The position numbers were made by a program, and so were the translations under genes. From assembly GCA_021234155.1 (NCBI GenBank), contig JAJEKV010000028.1:4050567-4114566 (forward strand): a stretch of 64,000 bases of DNA, given 5' to 3'. Under the pieces are notes generated by a model. The model had not been told where the DNA came from. It was given only the letters and a program-made list of their open reading frames with translations, and ran no database searches. This document shows, piece by piece, positions 12,084 through 24,560 of the stretch. Source of the stretch: Isoetes taiwanensis (taxonomy: Eukaryota; Streptophyta; Lycopodiopsida; Isoetales; Isoetaceae). Positions within the stretch are counted from its first letter, which is position 1, and each line of letters opens with the position of its first letter.

Positions 12084-12621
12084 TTATTTTGGTTTTGTAT
12101 TAGTTTTAATGAAAGAGAAAGTACCAGTTCGAGTACTGGTGTATGTACTTTTGCGGTTCAAAGTGGTACACCCACTGTATGCTTTTACCTTCCATGGTGG
12201 TACGTATAAATGACTTCCCTCCTGCTTGCATACATATCTACGCGTAGTCAAGCTGATTCCTGATTGTGATGCGGTATAAATATTGTTTTGAAATGTCCGG
12301 AACAAGGAGAAGCAACTTCTGTGACACTCTGTTGGTTGTGGACAGTTAGGTGAATCGAATCCAGTCCCGGGAATAACGATAAGCCATCCACAAAATCGTG
12401 GGCTGCGGTATATGTCTTGAGACTTCGAACTTTCCACGGAATATGTTAACAGAAAATACCTCAAGCGATTGTTGAAGATTTTTGGCTTCATCATCCGCCA
12501 CCGGTTTTCGGACATTCCCTCTTACCTTGTCGGGCGGAACTTTCTTCATTGCAATTACATTGTTCGCCGACTGGTATGTGGCTTCAAAGTTTATAAAGGG
12601 AGGCAATTCAGCAAGCCTCAA
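12084..12621 (-). CDS. Two overlapping unassigned frames
   Basis: Frames of 143 codons (12,084-12,515) and 91 codons (12,346-12,621) overlap on the minus strand. The 91-codon frame has more protein-like composition in its first half ('AMKKVPPDKVRGNVRKPV' then 'ADDEAKNLQQSLEVFSVNI'). A single frameshift could join them. No family recognised. The region ends about 50 bp before the retroelement array at 12,670. Confidence 0.25.
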
Positions 12622-12669
12622 GCTTCGATTTCACGACCTTTAGTATAATTATGTCAGGTAAACCGGATG

Positions 12670-13262
12670 TGATATGGTGAGTTTTCGGGCGTTGGTATCA
12701 CAACCGGTCTTAATATTCTCAAAGGCTAGTAAATAAGAACCATTAGTAAAACCGGTTACAAAGAACCATTGAATTTAAAAACTAAAATATTTATGGGCAT
12801 AATGGTGGACTAAACGGCGAAATTTAACGGCGTATCGAGGCGGATCTTGATTTGCTGCCGTTAAGGTTGAATCTAGATATTTTAGGTTGATCCTACGTTA
12901 TTAGCACACACCTTTTGAAAGATATTTTTGAGCAAGGAAATCCAGTAGGCTGATTTCTCTCTGAAATTCTATTGTTTTTTCTTCGCTCAAAGGTAGAGAA
13001 TCCGGTACGTAAGTCACAGCCACGCCACACCATTTGACCAATGCTATATGAATCTTGAGCAAAGACTTTGGTGTACTTGCGGTCTAGTCGGTTGGATACA
13101 TTCTTTGGTGAATATTGGATGCGGTTGTTAAAGCAAGATGCGATTTCTTCGCGGCCGAGTTGAGTGGTGAGCTTTTTCGGGGCTTAAGGCACGGTATGTA
13201 GAATGGTTAAGATTTCATGATTAATTGCTGATTTACGGGTAACTTCTTATTGAATTGTATCA
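12670..13262 (+). repeat. LTR copy 1
   Basis: 593 bp, TGATATGG...TGTATCA. Shares 'accggtcttaatattctc', 'gaatggttaa', 'atttcatga' and 'gaattgtatca' with copies 2 and 3. Confidence 0.78.
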
Positions 13263-13264
13263 AG

Positions 13265-13277
13265 TGGTATCGAGAGC
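13265..13277 (+). other. Primer binding site, initiator-Met tRNA type (imperfect)
   Basis: Reads TGGTATCGAGAGC two bases after LTR 1. The common plant primer site is TGGTATCAGAGC, so this differs by one inserted base at the CAG. The second array member has TGGCATCGTAGCC at 15,168-15,180. Confidence 0.65.
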
Positions 13278-14265
13278 TGTTTCTTTTCAACTGGAGCTTG
13301 TGGATAGATCTGATGAAATAGAAATCTTCGCGGCCCTCATAATTATGATAAAGACAGGTTTAAATTAAACAAAATACTTGTATTGAATATGAATATTTCG
13401 GGTGACAAATAAGCCTTGAAATCCGAGCTCTTGGCTCTAGATCATAGAGTAGTATAACTAAAAGGCGTAGATACAAAATTAAAGATCGAGAAATAGATGG
13501 AATATCTTTACTGTCGGCATGGTCGTGGCCAGGGGAAAAGTAAAACAAAACGCTCTAACTAAAGAGACAATGGATCATGGAAGAATGAGTCGACTAGGTC
13601 CATGATTCCTTGCTTCTGAATGTGAAGCTATCTCTTTGATTGAGCGGTTATGGCATGCCATGTCTGTCACACTGTAGAGAGTAATTGATTAAACCTAATG
13701 CCGCTCCTGAGAACCTAAGCATGCATGATCTGAATGGTTTTTCAAGATTGATGTCTTTGTGATTTATTGGGTAAAGGCTGTTTTTTAGTTTTGACTTAAT
13801 TATTGAACTTTGTTTGAGCATTACTATTGAAATAAAGGAGTAGGTATCATGTCTTATTTGAAACTATAGAGTCACTAGTGGATTAAATATATGTTGAAGG
13901 AGAATGCCGTTATTAATTTGCGATCATGATGGATTGAGGACATGTTAATGGCATAAGCTTACATAAATCGGAGGGAACCACAATAGTAGGATAAGTTCGT
14001 TCGTTTGGTGATTGTTGTTGTTGATTTTGATGAGTCTAACAATGTTTGACGGGGTTATGGTAAATGAGCATGTTGTGGAGAATGAACTGCAAGTCTGCAA
14101 ACCTTTATCTATGAAAATATATAAAGGTGTCAAGTCCTCTAAATAATTGAGGCCATTTCTGGCGAGGCGAAATCTAAATGGGCGGAGAATTTTAGCTGGG
14201 TTGGACTGCTGAGCGGCTCGTTATTGGACTCAATCGAGTTGCAATAGTTTGGTTGTGGTATATTT

Positions 14266-14442
14266 CAGTTGAGAAATCCAACTGGGGTTTCGAGATTTGG
14301 TTGCGGTATATATTTCTAGTTGAGAAATCAACTAGAGTTCGTCTATGGATTTGGTTATTAGTATATATTTCTAGTTGAGAAATCAACTAGGGTTCGCAGT
14401 CTATAGTTGTTGTGAGGCCTGTATTCTAGTTGTGGAACCAAC
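14266..14442 (+). repeat. Minisatellite of stem-loops with GAAA loops
   Basis: Four units with ~50-55-bp spacing in the retroelement's internal region. Units 2 and 3 (14,316-14,335 and 14,371-14,390) are identical perfect hairpins, CTAGTTGA-GAAA-TCAACTAG. Unit 1 (14,266-14,284) carries a one-base bulge and unit 4 (14,426-14,442) is degenerate. A poorer copy of the array is in the second internal segment around 16,330-16,560. As RNA the loop would be a GNRA tetraloop. Confidence 0.75.
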
Positions 14443-14512
14443 AGGGTTACAATATACACTTGGTTGTGGTAAATTTATATATGATTAGGGCGATCAATCG
14501 GAAGGGAGGTAT

Positions 14513-15165
14513 TCGCCGGTGGTGCTGAGAGTGGTTCGGCATCTAACCGGTCTTAATATTCTCAAAGACTAGTAAATGAAACCATTGAAGTTATTAGAAC
14601 CATTGGTAGTTTATTTAAAGTTACAAGAACTTAAAACTAAAACCATAAGGCATGGCTGATAGTTGTGGACTAACGACGAAATTTGGCCAGAAAGCATATC
14701 GAGCCAAAGCGGCTCAGGATCTTGAAAGATTTTAATGGTTAAGGTTGAATCCTGAATATTTTTGGGTTGATCCTGCGTTATTAACGATTACACACCTTTT
14801 TTGAAAGGTATTTTTTGAGCAAAAAGGGAAAATCAGTGGGCGTTATATAAATTCTATTGTTTCTTTCCTCAAGGTAGAGATCGGCTGTAAGTCACAATCT
14901 TCTGCCTACCTCAGCTTTGTATCTTATAAAGAGTCTTAGGTTTGAATCTTGAGCAAAGACTTTGATGTGCTTGCGATCTTAGTCGGTTGGATGTTGTTTT
15001 TGAGATTGAATATTCGATGCGGTTGTTAAAAGCAAGATACTTGATTTCTTCTTGAACCCCAGACCTACGGTTAGGTGGCTGACTTTTGAGCCAAAGCCTG
15101 GTGGCATGTAGAATGGTTAAAGATTTCATGATTAATTGCTGATTTCTGGTACCAGAATTGTATCA
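14513..15165 (+). repeat. LTR copy 2 (shared by both array members)
   Basis: About 653 bp, ending 'gaattgtatca'. The left end is eroded (cgccgg in place of the expected tgatatgg) but is positioned by the preceding purine tract 'ggaagggagg' at 14,500-14,509. Confidence 0.7.
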
Positions 15166-16612
15166 AGTGGCATCGTAGCCAAGTTTCTTCTAATCGGAGC
15201 TTGTGTGGATAGATCTCAAGAAGAATAGAAATCTTGAAATTTCTCACTTAAGCCCACCATAATTATGATAAAAAGAAGACAAGGTTTAGAATTCTGCAAT
15301 GGACTATCTCAATAAATACTCAGATTGAATATGAATATTTTGGGTGACAAAATAAGCTCTGAACCGAGCTCTAGTAATTTGCCTCGTCCTTAAGAGTAGG
15401 CTAACTAAAGTCAGATGCAAATTACCAAGATCAAATAGATGGAATATCTTTGCAAGTCCTGCATGGTCATTGTAGGGAAGAAAGAAACAGCATAACCTCA
15501 TACTAAAGACAATCTGATCATGGAAGAATAGATCAACTCACCATGATTCCTTGCTTCCTGCCGAATCATTAAGCTATCAGCGTAATCGCATTGTTTAAAC
15601 CGTGACTGCTACTCCGGCCACAACTAAACTATCTCTTGATTGAACGGTTATGGCATGGAAGATGCCACATGGCGAATCTTATCCCCGCACAACCGTGAAT
15701 AGTGGTCGAAGCCCAATGCCGCCACAACCCTCAAACGCCGCAATCGAATGAAGGTTTTTCAAGATTATTTGATGTCTACATTGCTGTGGAGTAAGGTCAA
15801 TGCTTTTTAGTTTTATTTAAAGTCGCCAAATATGAAGCAAATTATTGAACTTGTTCAGGTATTACTATTGAAAATAAAGGGTCGATCATGTCTTATTTGA
15901 AACTAGTAGAGAGTCACTAGTGGATTAAATATATGTTGAAGGAGAAGAATCCTTAGTTAATACCTCCATACCATGATGGATCAAGGACATGTTAATGCTA
16001 CAAACCGCAAATCAGGAACCACAATAATTAGATGGGTTTTTGTTAGTCTAACAATGTTTGATGAGTTACTCTGTAACATGGATGTAAGCATTTAAAATGA
16101 AATGAACATGTTGTGAGGAGTATATGAGCTAATCCTTTGTAAGTTATCTACAGAACCTTTATCTAAGTAAAATATATATAAAAGGTGTCAAGTCCCTAAA
16201 TGAATTGAGGCCATTTCTACTAGAACCTAAAATGAAAAGACCTCTAAAATGAACTGAGGCAATTTTAGCCTAAAGGGTTGATCTTGAACATTTCGACTGT
16301 GGACTCAATCTGTGGTTGCAACCATGGATTTGGTTTGCGGGTATATTTCCCTAGCTTGAGATCCAGGGTTGCGTACCATGATTGGGGTTGTGGTATATAG
16401 ATTTCTAGCGAGAAATCTGTGAGCTGCTTCGGGCGTGGTTGGTGGTATATAGATTTCTAGTTGAGGTAAAACCAAATCCAGGGCTGCGTTCTTAAGTATG
16501 GATTTGGTTGTATATATTCCCTTTAGCCGGAAACTAACTGTGGTTGCAACCATGCACTTTGGTTGTGGTAAATTTGCCATATGATTCTTTTGATCGAGGA
16601 CGCATCAATCCC

Positions 16613-16627
16613 GTGAAGGGGAGGAAT
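16613..16627 (+). other. Polypurine tract before LTR copy 3
   Basis: The purine-rich run 'aaggggaggaa' lies directly upstream of TGATATGG, the expected plus-strand primer for reverse transcription. Confidence 0.7.
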
Positions 16628-17330
16628 TGATATGGTGGTGGGAGTGGTTCAGCGCATCACAACCGGTCTTAATATTCTCGCTAGTAAATAAGAACCATTG
16701 AAGTTATTAGAACCATCGTACTTAGCTATTTAAAGTTACAAGAACCATTGAACTTAAAAACTAAAATATTTATGGGTATTATCGAATGCTGACCCAAATG
16801 TACCAAATTTAGTCGAACCGTGATCGCAGAAAGCCAAAAACGCTCCCCGGGGATTCGAAGAAAAGATTTGCCGGCCGTTAAAGGTTGAATCCTAGATATT
16901 TTCACAATGATCCTCTCTCGTTATTAACGACATAATAATTCCTTTTGAAAGGTATTTTTGAGCAAAAAGGAAAATCCAAATTAGATCACCAAGGTTTCCT
17001 ATAACGTATCGTTTTCTTCCTCCAAGGTAGAGATCCTACCGTGAAGTCCTCCGAGAAATCTTCTCCGCCCTCACAGAATGCTAAGTAAAGAGTCTTCGCT
17101 GAATCTTGGAGCAAAGACTTGATCTTGCTTCTGCAGCCTTAGCTCTGCTTTGATCTCAGTTTTCGGTGATTGAATATTCGACAAGTACATAAAGCAAGAT
17201 AAATCTTACTTTCGGCTGAAAGCCTGACCCTCAACTGGTGGTGGGTTTCTTTGGGCTTAAGGCCCGTATGTAGAATGGTTAAAAGCGATTTCATGTTTAC
17301 TTTGATTAATTACTCTTGTGAATTGTATCA
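16628..17330 (+). repeat. LTR copy 3
   Basis: 703 bp, TGATATGG...TGTATCA, followed by AGATG. It has no primer site after it, as expected for the outermost 3' LTR. Confidence 0.75.
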
Positions 17331-17335
17331 AGATG

Positions 17336-19099
17336 CCTATACCCCGCAGTCACTTCGCGAGATCCATACCTTGAAAAGGACAATTCGGCGTCTATATGAT
17401 ACCTATTAGCGACACTACTAATGCTTTCTACGTAATCCATATCCACCAATGCCCCGACAAAACATAAACCCTCGCATTGGCCAAATTTGTTTGCAAACAC
17501 GGTCAACGTAAAGAAATGAAGATAGAGATCACACGATGCCAAACCGCTCTCTACACAGCTAAGTAGCCGCATGTACGTGTTCGTGATCGTGGTGATCCGG
17601 ATTAAGGTGGCTGGGCCATTTTCTATGCGCAATTTTGAGAAGTCGTTTTTGTTGGAGATTGGCTCTTTGGCTACACGAAGAGGTATGCATGCTCTTATTA
17701 TTATACTTTCCACTTTCTAGCCGCTAGAATTCAACTTCTGAACTCTTTTTATCCTACCTATCCAATATGTCCCACATCGCCTCATCACTTTGTTTTAACT
17801 CTATGTCACTGATGGCAAAGATACTACCCACCTAACCTATTGAGACAAAAAAAAAACTCCCACTTCTTCACTTTGGGAGTTCAGAATGAGGCAAGAAGAC
17901 AAAATTATAGGAGACATGGATTGTGATGAGAGTGAAGGCGAGAGGATGCACGAGGCCATGAATGACAATACAGAAGTTTGGCTGATAATAATAAGGGAGT
18001 TGGTATTTAATAAGAGGCTGGCCAAAGTCACCATTATTTTGGCGCAATATGACTCGAAAAATACGCCATTAAATACCGGCAAAAGCGCAGTGCATCCCCT
18101 ATGAAAGGCTTGGCGTGATGCCAAGTAAGCCCGCCATCCTTCTACCCGCCAACTAATAATCGCTAGAAAAAGGCGAAACCCCATTGGTCGTATGACCGGA
18201 CGTGGAAATATTTTCTAACCCAAGATATGAACCATTTTGAGACCCCAATCACGGTAATGTAAACACATTCTCGCTTCTATAACGTGAATCGACGGGCTCG
18301 TGTAGTATTCAATATATGCTCAAGTGAATGAGATAAGCTAGAGATGTATTAATTCAGGCTTAGAATAACAAGCATATATAACAATTTGATACCCAATCTC
18401 ACAACTAAGGTGTTTAAGGGCATAAGGGAAACATGCACTTGCTCTATGCCATCTTTTTCAGCATAAACTGAATACAAAAGTAAATGAGATGCTTAGAGAT
18501 AAGCTGTGGCAGCCTCGTTTACAATAACAAGTATATATTCTATATATACAATGCACTTCACAACCTTCGGTTTAATTGTATATTTGAAACTGACAGTCAA
18601 TTAGAACTTGCTAAAAAACGAGCCGCGCTTAACGATGGCCAAGATCATTCGAAATCGACATCCAACAATCCGAGCCTACCGATGGACGTCCTGCACGAAT
18701 ATCAGCATCCCATATTTATTGACTAGAAGAGAAAGCTTGTTCTGCTTCAGAAAAATCGTCAGAAACCCTTCAAAGAATAGGCAATTGCCGAGATTCATAT
18801 GGCTTGACACATATTTTGATGCAAAATCATCAAAATTTTCGTCACTTGCTTCATCAAATTTAACGTCAAATTTTCGCCGATGTCTTCGGGCCGAAATATT
18901 CGCCATATGAAAGCGCCGACTACGCCAATTTTTCGGCCCAAATTTACGCCGGCTTCTGGTAGGTTTGTATCGTAGGTATCCATTATATGTTTACTTTCCT
19001 TGATTCATCAATTTTGTCATAATCTTGTCATTATGCAAGGCTAATTACATTCCGCTTCAGATTTTGCTTTTGAATTGATGCTTCAGATGCAATGTATAA
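17336..19099. other. Unassigned region with two protein-like frames
   Basis: A minus-strand frame (135 codons, 17,306-17,713) starts outside the retroelement and runs into its last LTR. Its middle reads like real protein ('TLTVFANKFGQCEGLCFVGA') but no family is recognised. A 72-codon plus-strand frame at 17,886-18,104 is acidic at its start. Neither can be promoted to a gene. Confidence 0.3.
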
Positions 19100-19440
19100 C
19101 CTCGCCGCTTAACTCCTCTCTCAGACCGAGATTCCTTTATCTCTACCTGATCTACTTAACTTGAACTCCTGAAATGACACAATACATGCATAAATTTTGT
19201 AAAGAATTTAATCTCTTATACATGCTCTAAGGTCCCAAAATTATAAGCTACATTGCTCACAAAACCCCACACAACACCCAAAGTTTTTAAATAATATTAA
19301 ATTCTCAAGCCCATATATAATAAGAATAATAGCAAATAATAGTCAAGTTAATTGAATAATAGCAATCCACACACACTTCTACTCCCCGCTTCTTCAAGCT
19401 TGGCTACTTTCCCAGCATCTCGCTCTCGCGCAAGGACATT
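19100..19440 (-). repeat. Dispersed repeat, inverted copy at 58,465-58,790
   Basis: The reverse complement aligns by eye to 58,465-58,790. Shared landmarks in order are 'gaaagtagccaagctt', 'gtgtggattgct', 'tgtgtggggttttg', 'ataattttgggacctta', 'gagcatgta', 'gattaaattctttac', 'tatgcatgta', 'gttaagtagatc' and 'ggtagagat'. Confidence 0.7.
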
Positions 19441-19462
19441 TATATTACCGCGACAACCGGTG

Positions 19463-20115
19463 AAATGGATTAGGATAAAATTAAGGGCGTAAATCAGCTT
19501 AAGATTGTAAAAGTTTCTCAAGATGCCGCTTGTACAAGATGAACTCGATGAACTGGTAATGATCGTGAATCATGAAAAAAAGTTATGTTTACTATAATTG
19601 TAAGTGATGAGGCCGTAATCGCAAAAGATGGCAAGTGTTTTTCTTGCATGCTGAAGAATCCAAGATGAGTTTACACGCATTCGCATGCCGTAGTAGAATC
19701 TCGAATGGGCCGGATGGGCATTAGGGGAGGTCCTAAATGGAGGAATACCGAAACAAAGAAGATTGAGTAGAATCTCATTGTAAAAATCTCATGATCTTGG
19801 TGTCCGTAAATTGATCCGTATTTTATTAGGCCACAATCCGCTGAAATGGCTTAGAAATCTTTAAGAAATATCTAAGGGATTAATGTGTGGGCTCTTCATG
19901 TGGATTTGATGGCCCTGAGGCTGTGATCCTACCAATGAGTCGAGGTCGCTAAGCTCGCTAAACGACGCTAGGTTAAAAAGCGCATACAAAAATGTTAACA
20001 ATTAGTTTTTAGTAGCTAAGGTAATAACAAAGGAGGTTAATAATTTAAGCCAAGGTTATAGGTTAATTCTATGTCAAGGGTTAGTCATCGGAAAACAAGG
20101 AGTTGGGTGAGGAAA
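19463..20115 (+). repeat. Direct repeat R, copy 1
   Basis: About 650 bp, aligning to 21,848-22,463 plus 27,481-27,570. Landmarks are 'atggattaggataaaa', 'ggcgtaaatcagct', 'gtaaaagtttctc', 'gatgccgctt', 'aaaagatggcaagtgtttttcttg', 'gcatgccgtagt' and, near the right end, 'gggttag' followed by 'acaaggagttggg'. An LTR identity is possible, but no TG/CA ends, primer site or target duplication are visible. Confidence 0.6.
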
Positions 20116-21847
20116 AATACAATGCAACAACTTTAGAACTTAAGCATATACACTTAGACTACCAGTTGCTCCACGCCATAGCCTCTTATCCGACACTCCA
20201 TATATCTCATATTGCTCTCCTACCAACTTCCTAGATTCCAAAGTTCCAACATCTATTTTTGAAACTGTCCATCAAGCAATTAAGGTTTTTTAATATTCTA
20301 ATTAAAAATCCACTTTCCATACTCTTTAAGATTTAATGCGCCTTAATGGAAACTCCAAATCTTGCACTCTCGCTTTAAAAATCCACAGACCTCACATTCC
20401 AACTAGATATAGCCTCGCCCAACTTACTATAAAACCGTGCCCCATCTCCCCGTGAACCACTCGCTCAATGCCTCATGTTACTTTTAGGACCTTATCTGCT
20501 TAATTCAACAAAGCATACTTAAATAACCACAATCAAATCGCACTCCATCTCCCCGCAGACTGGTGATCAACTTACTATTGTGGGATAGTCTCATAGATCC
20601 TCAGCCTCAGATTTCCATAGTTTCTTTTATACCTCTTTCTTGTTTATTTATTTTATCCACTCTTATAACTTTTATTTAAGGTGGCCATGAGGTTTGTTGT
20701 AAGACATCAAGGAAAAGGACAAATAAACAATGAAACAACCAACAAAACGATCTAAGCTACGTGCACTGTGTTGCAACTTTTGAGTCAGCTTCGTACAAAT
20801 GCATTCTGGTTCTAATGCCCAAATCGGCCTGTCTAGTATGTTTCCTGTGATTCCTCAAGTTCGCTTACATTTATTCCTCGTCTCACCACAGAAAAGACCG
20901 TTGTTGCATAACTTCTCAACTAGATTCCTCCTCGCGATCACTCGCCCACCTGTGCTCTTCATGAGCCTAGATTAGCTTCAATCCAATCTTTCGCTCCTCT
21001 CGATGTTTCTCGCATGCCATACTAACATACATAGCCAAACCTTCTTATCAATTCATGCATAAACCAGATATCACCCCCATGTACCTCAAATTAACCTTCC
21101 AACAAACCCCAATTGTGAAGAAGATGTTTGATGCCATTCTGATGATCTCCAAGCTCTCGGGCCTCTTGGTGTCTCCAACAATCCTTCTATGCTCGCACTG
21201 CCCCTCCTCTCGCCTCCTACTTTAAAAGGCTCCTTCTCAAAACACAAGAAAACCCTTGCTTTTAAGCTTCTTACACATGCACGATGCATGCATGCATGCT
21301 TACATGTGACATGTATACATACAGATTTAAATACGCGATGTCAGCCCCATCAAGGTTGTGTCCAAGCATGTTTCCCTTCTAAAAATTAACCCATGTCCTC
21401 ATGGGTTGGACTTCCAGGATCCAAGCACTTCTCAAATCCTCTCTTTATAACTATCATGGATCATGTATCCACCAAACTACAAGGGAAACCGTATACTGAA
21501 AAGCATTTGGAAAAAGGTCATTGTAGAGGTGGATTGCCAAGGAGCTAATCGCTGCGTAGCTTTGGGAGCCGTTGGAGCCGCTGTATAGCAAGCTGTAGAT
21601 TCCGTGCACCCTGGGTTTTCTAGAGTAAAGAAATTGTGTCAGGATACAAAGAGATTGTTCTCGAACTCGCATGTATTTAGAGTAAATTGTAAGTAAGCGC
21701 GGATATGAATTGTACGATTGTATATGTAAGTACTTTATGATCGCGATATAAAAAGCTTGCAAAAGCATCAAAGATTTAATGATTTCAGTGGACATCATCA
21801 TTTAAACCACATGCTTAAGTGATCGAATAAAGGTATTAGAACTCGAG
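20116..21847. other. Unassigned spacer between R copies
   Basis: AT-rich. Contains a short (ATGC)n tract at 21,283-21,300. Open frames (for example 21,454-21,801 on the minus strand) are not recognised. If R copies are LTRs this would be the internal region, but no retroviral-type domain is seen. Confidence 0.35.
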
Positions 21848-22463
21848 GGATGGATTAAGATAAAAAGTATGGCGTAAATCAGCTAAAACCGTAAAGTTTC
21901 TCTCAGATGTCCAGCCGCTTGCATAAGATGGACCCGGCGAAATCAGAATGATCGTAAAATCAGCTTTAAAAGTTACATGAAAATGGATTAGAATTAAAGT
22001 GATGAGTCCATAATCGTCAAAATCAAGTAAAGATTTTTCTTGTATGCTTGTTGGAATAATGGCATGAGCCGCATTTGGCATGCCGTAGTGCTACGTGGAT
22101 TTCATCAGGGTTTATTTACCTTAGGGAAGGTCGGTAATGGAGAAAGAAAGAAAAAATTAGGAGGATTGAAGCATACCGTAGATAACATGATTTCATTGGC
22201 CAAGAACTCACTTTGAAACCTCCTCGGCTCCCCTAGGTGAAATGAAATGCTTCCAAGAAGTCTCGCTAGAAGGCCAAATTCCGATGTTTCATGAGACTTT
22301 CCTCGAGCACTGATGGCCTCGAGGCCATATCCCAAGCAGCTAGCCAGCCGCAGGTCGCACCCTCGCTAACGTGAGTTAGGGTTAGGTTAGGAAATAAAAA
22401 TGCTAACAAATTTAGCTAATTGTTGGGGTAAGGAAGTAATAAAAATAAGAATAGAATGTAATA
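21848..22463 (+). repeat. Direct repeat R, copy 2 (left part)
   Basis: Diverged copy of 19,463-20,115, broken near 'gtaataggttttg' by a LINE. The remaining right-hand ~90 bp resume at about 27,481 ('ggttaaagctaaggctatgggttag') and end near 27,570 ('aacaaggaattggg'). Confidence 0.6.
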
Positions 22464-22724
22464 GGTTTTGAAGGCCCACTTTATATCTCACTGGGTCATG
22501 GGACCCAAACAAAAGAGAGTGTGCCAGCTACATAACACTACGTGATTAAAAACCCCTCACTCGGCGCGGTTTTCGAGGGAAAACCTTAGCAAAGAATAAG
22601 CATTCTCGCACACCGCATAAATTGCATAGGATGTAGCTCAATACCAGCCCAGAGGGACACAAACGAAGTCCGCGCATCCATAACCTCGGAGGTATGACCC
22701 CAACAACCTTAATCGATGTCAGAG

Positions 22725-23560
22725 TCAATAATCGATGCAACGGGCTGGGCTGTGCACTATAATCAACATATCGCTTCCTGATGTGGGCAAATGCCGGGCG
22801 TATCCGGAGGGTATGACATTCATCTCAATCGCTACCGTGGCAACATCGGGCAAAGCCTTGTTTCGTGGGTTCCCGGTGCCCAACTCGCTTTCACGCGAGG
22901 TACGCACCCTCGCGGCGGTAATGGAAGCTATAAGTCTCAAGGCTTCTTTCATGTGTGCTGGGCATCGGGTGTGGGCCTTTGCAGCCCAGGATTGACTTGT
23001 TGGCCGATAGTGTGCCAGCCTTAACATGCGCGCCGCAGCCTCCGCAGATCCCGTAGCTTCATGGCTGAAAGTAGCATCTAGGTACGCTTTTAAGTGCTCC
23101 TCGCGATCTCTTTCTTTGTCCCTAATTCGGACGATATTTGTTTGCCCCGCACACCCCAAATGCGAGAACCATTGAGTTTGCTACTTTTTTGTCTTTCCCA
23201 AAGAGGATTTCGCAAGCAAGAACCCATCGCCAGTACAAAGCAAGGTGGGGCAAGCGCACGCCTTTAAGCAAGTGGACTACCTTTTTGGAAGTAAACGCAT
23301 ATGGCATTCCAATGCTCTCGCTGAAGGGGTAGAAAGCCTCCTTAGAGGGATCTGGTACTGAATCGCGGACTTCACCCCTGTGGCCCATGCCAAGAAGGCC
23401 TCTCACCGCCGCGAGGTCATTCCAAGGTGTGTTGAGGATATCACCTACCCCCACACCGCCCCCATACAAAAGGGACCTACCAACCAAGGCCCAAACAAAT
23501 GTGATCGGGTGGCCCTGTGCATAACTCTTTGTGGTCGCTTGTTCTGCGATGGCATACAAT
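22725..23560 (-). pseudogene. LINE ORF2, C-terminal region
   Basis: Two overlapping minus-strand frames (23,122-23,559 and 22,725-23,159) follow the reverse transcriptase. A 'RSLLYGGGVGVGD' string sits where LINE proteins usually carry a 'vLLYGsEvWg' motif, and 'TPWNDLAAV' follows as expected. The rest is Ala/Arg-rich with no terminal zinc motif that I can see. One frameshift separates the two frames. Confidence 0.55.
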
Positions 23561-23599
23561 GCCTAACCCGGGCTGGACTGCAACCCTGAGCAATGCATC

Positions 23600-24560
23600 C
23601 CAATGAGTGGTAGCTGAGAACTCCAATCCCCAAGTACTCAGAGAGGCCTGAGCCACCTCTACCTCCCCGCCTTGTAAGTGAATAATGCGGAAGCCTTTGG
23701 TCATTTCCGGATGATGCAAATTAGCAAGACTTAAGTTTTCGCCAAGTTAACTCTCGCATGCCGAATTGGCAAAAAGTGTCAAGAGCATCCAGTGACGCTG
23801 CATGTCCTCCTCGAGTATAGGCCAAGTGAGGTTGACATCGTCAAGATATATGAGTTGCTTCTGGGATTGTGTGATGCTGAGATGTGCGCCTCAGCATCTC
23901 CATGTTCGAGAGCCACCTTCAACTGATCAATGTATAGGCCAAAGAGTGTGGGGAGAGGGGGCAACCCCGGACGACTCCAATGTGCTACCGGACACCGGCC
24001 AGGCTCGCCGGATGTGATATCGGCCAGCATGCCTCATACAAATGCCGATATATCAGATTTCCCGTGAAGTCTGTGGGGTCCCTACCATTTAATCTATCCC
24101 CATAGCTTATCATGGGTATCGGTGGTCAAACGCTTTTGCAAAATTCCCGACGTAAATGGGAATAAAGATAAAATTTCGCCACGATTCCTCGCTATCTTCA
24201 ATCAATAATGTGCGCAGAGTGAAGATATGATCAATGGTGGAATGTCCGCCTAAACCCGCCTCAGGTAAGAGCGCCGCACTGCTTCCTCCCGCCCCATATT
24301 GTCACCGGCCGCGCTTCAAGGATGCCACCGCTTTGGTAAAGAGAGAGTCAATTCATAATAGTACCTGCAGGGGCTACCTGCAGGGTCCCCTCGCTTTGTA
24401 TATGGGCACTACCCTACTAGTGGTCCATTAAGTGAGGGAAGCCTTCTCGCACGCTTTATTGAATAATGCCGTGAGTGATGTGCACCGAAGTGGAGGCCCG
24501 TACCCCATTTCGTGGTAGTTCGCATGCATGCCATTCAAATCACGCCTTCATTAACTAGAT
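23600..24560 (-). pseudogene. LINE ORF2, reverse transcriptase domain
   Basis: Recognisable motifs on the minus strand, in different frames: 'STIDHIFTLRTLLIED' (about 24,190-24,245), 'FAKAFD' shortly after, 'LPTLFGLYIDQLKVALE' (within 23,779-24,030), and an Asp-Asp pair followed by 'VNLTWPILEED' where the catalytic Y/F-x-DD box belongs. The substrate is the element's own RNA, by target-primed reverse transcription. Several frameshifts make this copy non-functional as read. Confidence 0.68.

Larger units (their letters stand above)
12670..17330 (+). mobile_element. Small non-autonomous LTR retrotransposon in LTR-int-LTR-int-LTR array
   Basis: Three LTR copies (12,670-13,262; about 14,513-15,165; 16,628-17,330) alternate with two internal segments of about 1.25 and 1.46 kb. 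LTRs begin TGATATGG (clear in copies 1 and 3) and end TGTATCA. Copies 1 and 2 are followed two bases later by a site resembling the initiator-Met tRNA primer site. Copies 2 and 3 are preceded by a purine tract. The outer flanks are GGATG (12,665-12,669) and AGATG (17,331-17,335), a near-perfect 5-bp target duplication. No gag or pol is visible, so mobilisation would need proteins in trans. The five-part structure is the usual product of unequal recombination between two insertions that share an LTR. Confidence 0.82.

Noticed and set aside
22374-22390. Telomere-like 'ttagggttaggttagg'
   Set aside because: Only two to three imperfect units, inside repeat R. A related 'gggttag' occurs in the other R copy. 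Not an interstitial telomere array.
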